A stretch of DNA of 5,392 nt from Methanobrevibacter sp. (GTDB lineage: Archaea; Methanobacteriota; Methanobacteria; Methanobacteriales; Methanobacteriaceae): assembly GCA_009776495.1 (NCBI GenBank), contig WRNS01000083.1, forward strand, positions 1 to 5,392, given 5' to 3'. Under the pieces are notes generated by a model. It saw nothing but the letters and a program-made list of their open reading frames with translations, made no database searches and had not been told where the DNA came from. Shown one piece after another: positions 1-5,200 of the stretch (the first letter of the stretch is position 1; each line of letters begins with the position of its first letter). A program made the position numbers and the translations under genes.

Positions 1-37
1 AAAAATAAACATTTATTAAAAGTAGTATTTAAATAAG

Positions 38-54
38 AATTTAATCATTAAATT
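38..54. repeat. Palindromic site, copy 1 (AATTTAAT-C-ATTAAATT)
   Basis: Two perfect 8-bp inverted arms flank a single C. The 13-mer ATTTAATCATTAA inside it (39-51) recurs exactly at 221-233. A dyad of this shape could be a repressor operator, but in DNA this AT-rich short palindromes also arise by chance. Confidence 0.3.
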
Positions 55-220
55 AAATATAAATCAAAACTTTTAAATATATAATTTATTTATACGTTTA
101 TTCTAAAAATTTAAAAACAAAAATTTAACTTAAGAAAATTTATTCTAAAAAATAAAAAACTATTAATCTTAAAAATATATGTGAAATAAGATAGTAAAAA
201 AATTGAATGATAATGTATTT

Positions 221-235
221 ATTTAATCATTAATT
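221..235. repeat. Palindromic site, copy 2, next to the ATPase promoter
   Basis: It repeats the 13-mer ATTTAATCATTAA of 39-51 exactly, with the inner dyad TTAAT-C-ATTAA at 223-233. It lies about 15 bp upstream of the TATA-like box at 250-257, where an archaeal regulator could act on TBP/TFB binding. Function is inferred only. Confidence 0.3.
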
Positions 236-249
236 CACCATGATTATAT

Positions 250-257
250 TTTAAATA
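250..257 (+). promoter_or_regulatory. Possible archaeal TATA box for the ATPase gene
   Basis: TTTAAATA lies 30-38 bp upstream of the ATG at 288. Transcription starting about 25 bp downstream would give a very short leader. The background is AT-rich, so the match is weak evidence. Confidence 0.35.
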
Positions 258-287
258 TATTAATAATTTTAAAAAATAAGGGATTCA

Positions 288-2888
288 ATGAGTAGTTTAA
301 ACAAGATTTTTCAAAAATATGGAACTAGTTTTGAGGGTTTAACTCAAAATGAAGCCAATGAACGTTTAGCTAAATATGGTAAAAATGAGTTAATAGAAGA
401 TGAAAAAGATCATCCTGTTAAGTTATTTATTATGCAATTTGTGGATATATTGATTTTACTGTTAATAATAGCTGCAATTGCTGCTTTTTTTGTAGGAGAA
501 GTGGTTGATTCTATAGTAATATTAGTAGTAGTAGTATTAAATGCTGTTATTGGTTTCATCCAAGAATATCGTGCAGAAAAAGCTATGGAAAAATTAAAAA
601 ATCTTGTTTCTACAGAAGGAGTGGTGAAGCGTGATGGAGAACTTGAAAAAATTCCAGCAACTCAACTTACGATTGGAGATATTGTAGTTGTAGAGGAAGG
701 AGACAAAGTTCCAGCAGATATTTTGATGATAGAAACATCAGATTTAAAAATTGATGAATCTTCCCTTACTGGTGAATCATTAGCTGTTCTTAAAGATTGT
801 GAAAGTGACATTGGTGAGGATAAAAATGAAGATGCTATCTTGAAGATAAATAAGTCATCTCATGATGAAAATATTAGAAAAAGATTTTCTTATATGGATT
901 CAAATGTTATCTCTGGTAGAGGTATGGGAATTGTGATAGCTACTGGTATGAATACTTCTATAGGCAAAATAGCTGAAATGATTCAAGAAGATGATCTTAA
1001 AACACCATTACAAGAAAAAATAGCTAGTTTAAGTAAAACATTAGGATTAATAGCTGTTATTGTTTGTACTGGAGTATTCGCCCTCGAATATTTCCAAGGA
1101 ACAGATTTGGTTCAAACATTTATGACTGCTGTTTCACTGGCAGTAGCTGCAGTTCCAGAAGGGCTTCCAGCTATTTTAACACTTACTTTAGCATTAGGTA
1201 TGCAAAAGATGGCTAAAACCAATGCCGTTATTAGGAAATTATTAGCTGTTGAAACATTAGGTTCATGTACCGTTGTATGTACTGATAAAACAGGTACTTT
1301 AACCTTAAATCAAATGACAGTTCGTGAGACGAAAATAAATTCTAAAAATCGAGCTTTAGAAATATGTTCATTATGTAATAATTCTTCAAAAAAGGATGGA
1401 ATGATAATTGGTGATCCAACTGATGGAGCAATAATGCAGTATGGCGAGGAAAATAATTATAAAAAGTCAGAACTTGAAAAAAAATATCCAAGAATAAAAG
1501 AAATTCCATTGGATAGTACAAGAAAGAGAATGACTACTATTCATAAAAAAATCAAGGAAAATACGCAAGAATCTGGAGAAATTTATGTATTTAGTAAAGG
1601 GGCTCCCGAGCTCATAATAAATTCATGTAAATACATAGAAAACAATGGCAATATTGAAACAATGGATAAAAATCATAAAGAAGATATTATTAAAGATATG
1701 GGTGAAATGACAAGTTCTGCTCTAAGAGTTTTAGGATTAGCTTATAAAAAAATAGATGATGAAGCCGAAATCGCAAATTCGGAGGAAATAGAAAAAGATT
1801 TAATATTCGTAGGTTTAGTAGGAATGATGGATCCCCCTAGAAAAGAAGCAAAGAAAGCTGTTGAATCTTGTAAAACAGCGGGAATAAAAGTTATAATGAT
1901 TACTGGAGATCATCAAGATACAGCAGCAGCTATTGGAAGGGAAATTGGAATTTTAAACACAGGAAAAGTATTAAGTGGAGCTGAACTAGAGAATTTAAAT
2001 GATGATGAGTTTAAAGCTATGGTTGGGGATATTCAAGTATATGCAAGAGTTTACCCTGAACAAAAGGTAAGAATAGTTGAAGCTCTCCAAAATCAAGGCA
2101 ACATTGTTTCAATGACAGGGGACGGTGTTAACGATGCACCTGCACTAAAAAAAGCATCAATTGGAGTAGCTATGGGTAGTGGAACCGATGTTTCTAAAGA
2201 ATCTTCAGATATGGTCATACAGGACGATAACTTTGCTACAATAATAAAAGCTATTAGAGAAGGAAGAAAAATCTTTGATAATATTAAACGATTTGTTAAA
2301 TTCCAAGTTTCTACAAATGTAGGAGCAATTTTAACAATAGTTTCTGCTTCAATTCTTAGTTTACCAATTCCATTTAATCCAATCCAAATTCTTTGGATAA
2401 ATATTATAATGGACGGTCCTCCAGCACAATCTTTAGGTGTTGAAGGAGCTGAAAAAAATATTATGAATAGAAAACCTGGTAAAGGAGATATATTAAATAG
2501 AAATAATCTAGGAAGAATAGTGATTGCAGGAATTGTTATGGCTATTGGTACATTAGCTATTTATCTCTATGAGCTGAGTGTAGGTGTTCAAAAAGGATTA
2601 TCCCCTGAAGATATTAAAATTAAGGCAATGACAATAGCTTTTACAACTTTTGTCATGTTTCAAATATTTAATGCATTTAATTGTAGAGCAAAATCATCTG
2701 AAAAAAATAATTTCTTCTTTATAGCAATTGCTGCATCATTCCTATTACAGTTTCTAGTGATATATCTTCCATATCTTCAAACAATATTTCGGACTACAGC
2801 AATAAATATATTTGACTGGATTTTATTGCTTTTAGTAGCTGGAACCATATTAATATCTGAAAAAGTTGTAAATAAGCTAATGTCTTAA
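288..2888 (+). CDS. P-type Ca2+/Mn2+-transporting ATPase (type IIA, PMR1/SPCA-like)
   Basis: An 866-residue ATP-driven cation pump of the cytoplasmic membrane that probably exports Ca2+ and possibly Mn2+. The core motifs are present: TGES in the actuator domain (161-164), PEGLP in M4 (290-294), DKTGT with phosphorylated D333, GDPTDG (365-370), KGAPE in the nucleotide-binding domain (437-441), DPPR (515-518), TGDH (539-542) and TGDGVNDAP (610-618). About ten membrane spans can be read: two before the actuator domain, two around PEGLP, six after residue 670. Site II ligands of SERCA are matched (V286, A287, V289, E291, N705, D709). The site I glutamate of M5 is alanine (A680, in STNVGA), and M6 reads WINIIMDGPPAQSLGVE, both as in PMR1/SPCA pumps that carry one ion per cycle. 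There is no calmodulin-type tail. The start is fixed: an in-frame TAA lies at 270-272 and no other start codon intervenes; AAGGGA at 278-283 is a weak ribosome binding site. Family is certain; ion choice is inferred. Confidence 0.95.
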   Translation: MSSLNKIFQKYGTSFEGLTQNEANERLAKYGKNELIEDEKDHPVKLFIMQFVDILILLLIIAAIAAFFVGEVVDSIVILVVVVLNAVIGFIQEYRAEKAMEKLKNLVSTEGVVKRDGELEKIPATQLTIGDIVVVEEGDKVPADILMIETSDLKIDESSLTGESLAVLKDCESDIGEDKNEDAILKINKSSHDENIRKRFSYMDSNVISGRGMGIVIATGMNTSIGKIAEMIQEDDLKTPLQEKIASLSKTLGLIAVIVCTGVFALEYFQGTDLVQTFMTAVSLAVAAVPEGLPAILTLTLALGMQKMAKTNAVIRKLLAVETLGSCTVVCTDKTGTLTLNQMTVRETKINSKNRALEICSLCNNSSKKDGMIIGDPTDGAIMQYGEENNYKKSELEKKYPRIKEIPLDSTRKRMTTIHKKIKENTQESGEIYVFSKGAPELIINSCKYIENNGNIETMDKNHKEDIIKDMGEMTSSALRVLGLAYKKIDDEAEIANSEEIEKDLIFVGLVGMMDPPRKEAKKAVESCKTAGIKVIMITGDHQDTAAAIGREIGILNTGKVLSGAELENLNDDEFKAMVGDIQVYARVYPEQKVRIVEALQNQGNIVSMTGDGVNDAPALKKASIGVAMGSGTDVSKESSDMVIQDDNFATIIKAIREGRKIFDNIKRFVKFQVSTNVGAILTIVSASILSLPIPFNPIQILWINIIMDGPPAQSLGVEGAEKNIMNRKPGKGDILNRNNLGRIVIAGIVMAIGTLAIYLYELSVGVQKGLSPEDIKIKAMTIAFTTFVMFQIFNAFNCRAKSSEKNNFFFIAIAASFLLQFLVIYLPYLQTIFRTTAINIFDWILLLLVAGTILISEKVVNKLMS

Positions 2889-2902
2889 AAACACTCATAA
2901 CG

Positions 2903-2910
2903 TTTTTTTT
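2903..2910 (+). terminator. T-tract terminator after the ATPase gene
   Basis: Eight consecutive T begin 14 bases after the TAA. Archaeal RNA polymerase stops at such T-rich tracts without needing a hairpin, and none is seen here. It suggests the ATPase is transcribed alone. Confidence 0.5.
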
Positions 2911-3085
2911 ATAAATTTATAATATTTCATGAAAATAAAAATTAAAAAAAATAAAAAAATTATAATCAGGAATTAAATAATTATTATAGTTATTATTTTC
3001 TAATCTATTTTTTTTAAAAAAATAAAAAGAATTATTTTTAGTCATGAAAATTTTCAAAAATTAAAAATAAATTTTCTTTAAAAAA

Positions 3086-3093
3086 TTATAAAT
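3086..3093 (+). promoter_or_regulatory. Possible TATA box for cbiJ
   Basis: TTATAAAT, preceded by an A-run that could serve as a BRE, lies about 50 bp upstream of the ATG at 3142. A start 25 bp downstream would give a leader of roughly 25 nt. The box is only modestly distinct from its background. Confidence 0.3.
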
Positions 3094-3133
3094 TAGACTA
3101 TACTTAAATTAGTGAATATTTGAAAGTGAAAAA

Positions 3134-3145
3134 ATGACAAGATGA
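3134..3145 (+). other. Three-codon micro-ORF overlapping the cbiJ start
   Basis: ATG-ACA-AGA-TGA ends with a stop that overlaps the cbiJ ATG by four bases (ATGA). The SD-like GTGA at 3126-3129 sits 4 nt before this micro-ORF but 12 nt before the cbiJ ATG. Ribosomes could therefore load on the micro-ORF and reinitiate at cbiJ. Chance is an equally good explanation. Confidence 0.2.
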
Positions 3146-3951
3146 ACACTATGGAAAACAAAAAACTAAGCATATTTTTAATGGGAGGAACTAAAGATTC
3201 TATCAATATTATTAAGTTTCTAAAAGAGAAATTTAATAGTCCTTATATTTTAACTTCAACAACTACTGACCATGGAGGGCAACTAGCTAAAAATGTAGGT
3301 TCTGATGAAATAATTGTTGAACCATTAGAACTTGAAAAAATGGTGAGCCTACTGAAAGAAAAAAATTTTGATGTGTTTATTGATAGTACTCATCCATTTG
3401 CAGTGAACGCTACCAAAACAGCTGTTAAATCATGCAAAATAGCTACTATCCCATATATACGTTTTGAAAGACCTTCCCTACAAATTGAAAAAGTGAAAAG
3501 AGAAAATATTTATCATGTTGAATCATTTGAAGATGCTGGAAAATTAATAGTTAATAATTGGAAAGATGAAAATGTCCTACATTTAGCTGGAGTAAATACA
3601 ATTGAGGATGTTTTGAAATCAGTGAATAGAAAACATTTTTACGCTCGAGTTCTTCCACTTGAGTCATCCATCGAAAAATGCAGAAAATTAGGGCTTGATG
3701 GAAAACAGATTATAGCTATGGAAGGAATATTTTCAAAAGAATTCAATAAATCACTGATGATGGAATATCATGCGAAAATCATTATTAGCAAAGAAAGTGG
3801 GGAGACTGGTGGTGTTCCTGCAAAATTATCTGCAGCTAATGAACTTGGAATAACGGTTATTTTAGTGGATAGACCCGAACTCCCTATTTTAAAAGATAAA
3901 ACTGTGGTTAATAATTTAAATCAATTGAAAAATAAGTTAAATCAAATATAA
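3142..3951 (+). CDS. cbiJ: Cobalt-precorrin-6A reductase (CbiJ/CobK family)
   Basis: A 269-residue cytoplasmic enzyme that uses NAD(P)H to reduce one double bond of (cobalt-)precorrin-6A, giving precorrin-6B on the way to cobalamin. Family signatures run in order: the N-terminal nucleotide-binding loop GGTKDS (15-20), DSTHPFAVNAT (81-91), RFERP (107-111), LAGVNTIEDV (148-157), EGIFSKEFN (194-202), the ISKESGETGG substrate/cofactor region (215-224), then AKLSAANELGI and VDRP (242-245). Length is normal for the family. An in-frame TGA at 3127-3129 makes 3142 the first possible start; ATG 3151 (Met4) is an alternative and neither has a good ribosome binding site. In an anaerobe the cobalt-containing CbiJ reaction is expected. 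No other cobalamin gene is adjacent, so the gene seems to be a single-gene unit. In methanogens the product pathway supplies the cobamide of methyltransferases such as Mtr. Family call is firm; the cofactor and metal state are inferred. Confidence 0.92.
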   Translation: MNTMENKKLSIFLMGGTKDSINIIKFLKEKFNSPYILTSTTTDHGGQLAKNVGSDEIIVEPLELEKMVSLLKEKNFDVFIDSTHPFAVNATKTAVKSCKIATIPYIRFERPSLQIEKVKRENIYHVESFEDAGKLIVNNWKDENVLHLAGVNTIEDVLKSVNRKHFYARVLPLESSIEKCRKLGLDGKQIIAMEGIFSKEFNKSLMMEYHAKIIISKESGETGGVPAKLSAANELGITVILVDRPELPILKDKTVVNNLNQLKNKLNQI

Positions 3952-4004
3952 CATTAAAAATAGTTGTGGAAATAAAAATTATTTAAAAAAAAATATTTAA
4001 TAAT

Positions 4005-4037
4005 AAAAAAAAGCAACATAAAAAAATATGTTGCTTT
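4005..4037 (-). terminator. Stem-loop plus T-tract terminator on the - strand
   Basis: Perfect 11-bp arms (AAAGCAACATA and TATGTTGCTTT, 4010-4020 and 4027-4037) enclose a 6-base loop. On the - strand the stem runs directly into a run of eight T that includes its last three bases. On the + strand only AATTTATC follows, so the orientation fits a - strand transcript; the stem may also protect the 3' end of cbiJ mRNA. Confidence 0.6.
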
Positions 4038-4108
4038 AATTTATCGATTGAAAACCGCCTCTCAATCTAATAATCCATTATTACATAACTATTAAAAAAT
4101 TAAAAGAA
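4005..4108 (-). ncRNA. Candidate small RNA with two hairpins
   Basis: Read on the - strand, a TATA box (TATATAAA, 4137-4130) is followed at the archaeal spacing by a possible start near 4108. Next comes a hairpin with 6-bp arms GATTGA/TCAATC (4067-4062 and 4051-4046) around the G-rich loop GAGGCGGTTT, then an 11-bp perfect hairpin and a T8 tract that would end the transcript near 4005. The loop is a clear GC-rich spot in an AT-rich spacer, the usual mark of a structured RNA in such genomes. Only very short reading frames exist (for example Met-Asp-Tyr-stop). It matches no RNA family I can name. Promoter, structure and terminator agree in direction and spacing, but expression is inferred. Confidence 0.4.
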
Positions 4109-4129
4109 ATAAATTAATTTATTTTTATT

Positions 4130-4137
4130 TTTATATA
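4130..4137 (-). promoter_or_regulatory. TATA box for the candidate small RNA
   Basis: The - strand reads TATATAAA, one of the best TATA matches in the window, about 25 bp before the proposed RNA start near 4108. Confidence 0.35.
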
Positions 4138-4178
4138 GTCACATAACAAACTTCATTTCTCTATTAAACAAGCATAGT

Positions 4179-4188
4179 ATATAAATAT
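4179..4188. promoter_or_regulatory. TATA-like box readable on both strands
   Basis: The + strand reads TATATAAATA; the - strand reads TATTTATATA. On the + strand it would start a transcript near 4210 and cover the micro-ORF at 4247; on the - strand it would start one near 4155, leading into the small-RNA region. Confidence 0.25.
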
Positions 4189-4246
4189 TGCTATTTAATT
4201 TTGAAAAAAACCCTTGTTTTGAACTTGTTTTAAGAAAATAAAGAAG

Positions 4247-4306
4247 ATGATTAAGAATTTAAATAGCTATAATTTGATTTTACTTATCGCTATCTTATTT
4301 TATTAA
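4247..4306 (+). CDS. Doubtful 19-residue hydrophobic micro-ORF
   Basis: ATG to TAA encodes a peptide with one Lys near its start and the hydrophobic end NLILLIAILFY. A weak AAGAAG sits directly before the ATG, too close for a good ribosome binding site, and a TATA-like box lies 60 bp upstream. It could be a small membrane peptide, the start of a decayed gene or chance. Nothing identifies it. Confidence 0.12.
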   Translation: MIKNLNSYNLILLIAILFY

Positions 4307-4351
4307 AAACTAATGAAAAGATAGTTGTTTCATGAAAATAACAAGAAACAA
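4290..4351. repeat. Two back-to-back inverted repeats
   Basis: CTATCTT (4290-4296) pairs with AAGATAG (4318-4324), loop 21. Directly adjoining, TTGTTTC (4325-4331) pairs with GAAACAA (4345-4351), loop 13. Both stems are perfect 7-bp arms with no gap between the two hairpins. They overlap the end of the 19-codon micro-ORF. They may be part of an RNA or simple chance in AT-rich DNA. Confidence 0.3.
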
Positions 4352-4542
4352 TAAGTTTTTAAAGAACTTGGTTATTATAAAAAATAGTATATCCCTGTAA
4401 TATCACATGTAAAATTAAATAAAAATTAAAATTGACTTATTTTAATAAATAAAATGAAATTTAAAATATTTAACTATATTAAGAATATTTAAACAATTTA
4501 AAAAAAAATCTTCATTTTTATAACATTTTTATTCATTTAGAG

Positions 4543-4563
4543 AAAAAATGGGCGATTAACCCA
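4543..4563 (-). terminator. Weak stem plus T6 at the end of the decayed gene
   Basis: On the - strand TGGG pairs with CCCA (4563-4560 and 4552-4549) across a 7-base loop, followed by six T (4548-4543). It covers the stop codon of the last open segment of the pseudogene, as expected for a leftover gene end. The stem has only 4 bp. Confidence 0.3.
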
Positions 4564-4871
4564 ATATCATTATAAGTTTTCCTGTATCCAGATCTTTATA
4601 TAGCTGTCCCACCTCGATGTGACCTTGACCAAACCCTTCAGAACAGCTGGGTCTACTATTTCATCCCTTGTGTTAGTTCAACTGCTTTTTTCATAGCTTG
4701 CATATCTTTTTGCTTTTCTGTTGGTGATTTATCAATGAATACCATATCTTGCATATTCCATGCCATAAAAAGAAACACTAAAAAGCCAATAGCTATAACT
4801 AATAGCTATAATAAAGCATCTTTTTCTTTAAATAGGGCAATCACGATGCCAAACCAATTTAATCCCAAATA
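4556..4871 (-). pseudogene. Decayed membrane-protein gene, broken by a stop and frameshifts
   Basis: Protein-like sequence runs on the - strand but changes frame. The first segment (4871-4809) contains NWFGIVIALFKEK and ends at TAG 4808-4806. The same frame goes on for 49 codons (4805-4659) with a clear membrane span (VIAIGFLVFLFMAW) and a charged stretch (DKSPTEKQKDMQAMKKAVEL) to TAG 4658-4656. A second frame briefly reads DEIVDPAV, and a third (4642-4559) reads GQGHIEVGQLYKDLDTGK up to TAA 4558-4556. Joined, these give a protein of about 100 residues with one or two membrane spans and a polar tail. A 13-bp tandem duplication (4786-4811) lies on the TAG. No start codon or ribosome binding site is seen upstream, so the front is also lost. 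I do not recognise the family. A structured RNA is a less likely alternative for the GC-rich part. Confidence 0.5.
4786..4811. repeat. 13-bp tandem duplication inside the pseudogene
   Basis: CCAATAGCTATAA is followed at once by CTAATAGCTATAA, 12 of 13 bases identical. Thirteen is not a multiple of three, so such a duplication shifts the frame, and the - strand in-frame TAG (4808-4806) lies in one copy. It looks like replication slippage. Confidence 0.6.
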
Positions 4872-4895
4872 CTAATATTACAGATATAAAAAAAA

Positions 4896-4950
4896 ACTAT
4901 AAAGAAACTATAAAGAAATTATAAAGAAACTATTAAAAAACTATAAAAAA
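4896..4950. repeat. 11-bp tandem repeat array, five units
   Basis: Five head-to-tail units follow the pattern ACTATAAAGAA: 4896-4906 and 4907-4917 are identical, 4918-4928 has one change, 4929-4939 and 4940-4950 have changes in the second half. The array ends two bases before the stop codon of the 76-residue gene. Read on the - strand, in that gene's direction, each unit is TTCTTTATAGT, giving a T-rich block after the stop. Confidence 0.75.
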
Positions 4951-4952
4951 AA
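4896..4952 (-). terminator. Possible repeated T-tract terminator of the small membrane-protein gene
   Basis: The transcript of the 76-residue gene would meet eight T directly after its stop, then further T-rich units every 11 bases. Archaeal polymerase stops at T-tracts, and several in a row stop it more fully. The 11-bp array may serve this end; that is inference. Confidence 0.35.
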
Positions 4953-5183
4953 TTATGCCCCTGTTTCATTTAGATAATTCACAACATTATCAGGAGTGGT
5001 ATTAGATTGGTTTAAATAGTTTAAGACTTCATTGGGATTCAAACTAGCATCTAAACTTTTTTGTAACACATCAAAAAAATCATAGCCCAGAATTATAGTA
5101 AGATATGACACTATTATAACCCAAATTAAAATTATCACTAAAACAATAATAAGAGCATATAGAAGAGCTTTTTTTAATTTCAT
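4953..5183 (-). CDS. Small single-span membrane protein with repeated sequon-rich tail
   Basis: A 76-residue protein of unknown function. A basic start (MKLKK) is followed by one long hydrophobic segment (about 6-34), then a polar, mostly acidic tail. By the positive-inside rule the tail should face outside. It carries two copies of a short motif 14 residues apart: PNEVLNYLNQS (50-60) and PDNVVNYLNET (64-74). Three N-glycosylation sequons (N58-Q-S, N61-T-T, N72-E-T) crowd into 17 residues. The start is firm: AGGAGGT (5200-5194) lies 10 nt before the ATG, and an in-frame TAA directly precedes the ATG. A good ribosome binding site, intact frame and coherent protein argue that it is real, although it is short. 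It could be a surface peptide, a regulatory subunit of a membrane complex or a toxin-like peptide; nothing decides among these. The nearby decayed gene on the same strand may once have been its partner. Confidence 0.7.
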   Translation of the reverse strand: MKLKKALLYALIIVLVIILIWVIIVSYLTIILGYDFFDVLQKSLDASLNPNEVLNYLNQSNTTPDNVVNYLNETGA

Positions 5184-5200
5184 TTAAATCATGACCTCCT
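5184..5200 (-). promoter_or_regulatory. Ribosome binding site and two-codon micro-ORF before the 76-residue gene
   Basis: On the - strand AGGAGGT (5200-5194) is a full match to the Shine-Dalgarno core. Two bases later ATG-ATT-TAA (5192-5184) forms a two-codon frame whose stop abuts the gene's ATG (5183-5181). The spacing suits the gene's own ATG better than the micro-ORF, so this site decides the start. Confidence 0.7.

Larger units (their letters stand above)
1..287. other. Gene-free AT-rich leader upstream of the cation ATPase
   Basis: No open reading frame of useful length is seen on either strand. The stretch is almost entirely A and T. It holds two copies of the 13-mer ATTTAATCATTAA (39-51 and 221-233) and, close to the ATPase start, a TATA-like box. 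Whatever gene lies to the left ends outside the window. Confidence 0.6.
2889..3141. other. AT-rich spacer between ATPase and cbiJ
   Basis: No gene is seen. It begins with an eight-T tract after the ATPase stop. It holds an abutting T8/A7 tract (3008-3022), a 12-bp palindrome TGAAAATTTTCA (3045-3056) and a TATA-like box before cbiJ. The long homopolymer tracts would make the DNA stiff or curved. Confidence 0.5.
3952..4555. other. Long stretch without a protein gene; holds RNA-like signals
   Basis: No open frame of credible length is found on either strand in these roughly 600 bases. What can be seen is a - strand small-RNA candidate (about 4005-4108) with its own TATA box and terminator, a second TATA-like box at 4179-4188 readable on both strands, a 19-codon micro-ORF (4247-4306), and two back-to-back hairpins (4290-4351). 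Confidence 0.55.

Noticed and set aside
3008..3022. T8/A7 tract as a terminator or operator
   Set aside because: It lies about 120 bp past the ATPase stop, after a better-placed T-tract, and such tracts are common in this AT-rich spacer.
3045..3056. Palindrome TGAAAATTTTCA upstream of cbiJ as a regulator or riboswitch site
   Set aside because: A single 12-bp AT-rich dyad; no cobalamin-riboswitch B12-box-like sequence is seen in the short leader.
4046..4067. GATTGAAAAC on the + strand, resembling the end of some CRISPR repeats
   Set aside because: It occurs once; no spaced copies and no cas genes are present, and it is better explained as one arm of a hairpin.
4806..4808. In-frame TAG read through as pyrrolysine
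   Set aside because: Further frame changes downstream and a missing start point to decay, and no pyrrolysine machinery or methylamine methyltransferase context is visible.
4811..4890. Alternative - strand frame reading ISVILVFGIK before the pseudogene
   Set aside because: It soon reaches a stop and loses protein character; it may be an earlier part of the same decayed gene, but it is too short to annotate separately.
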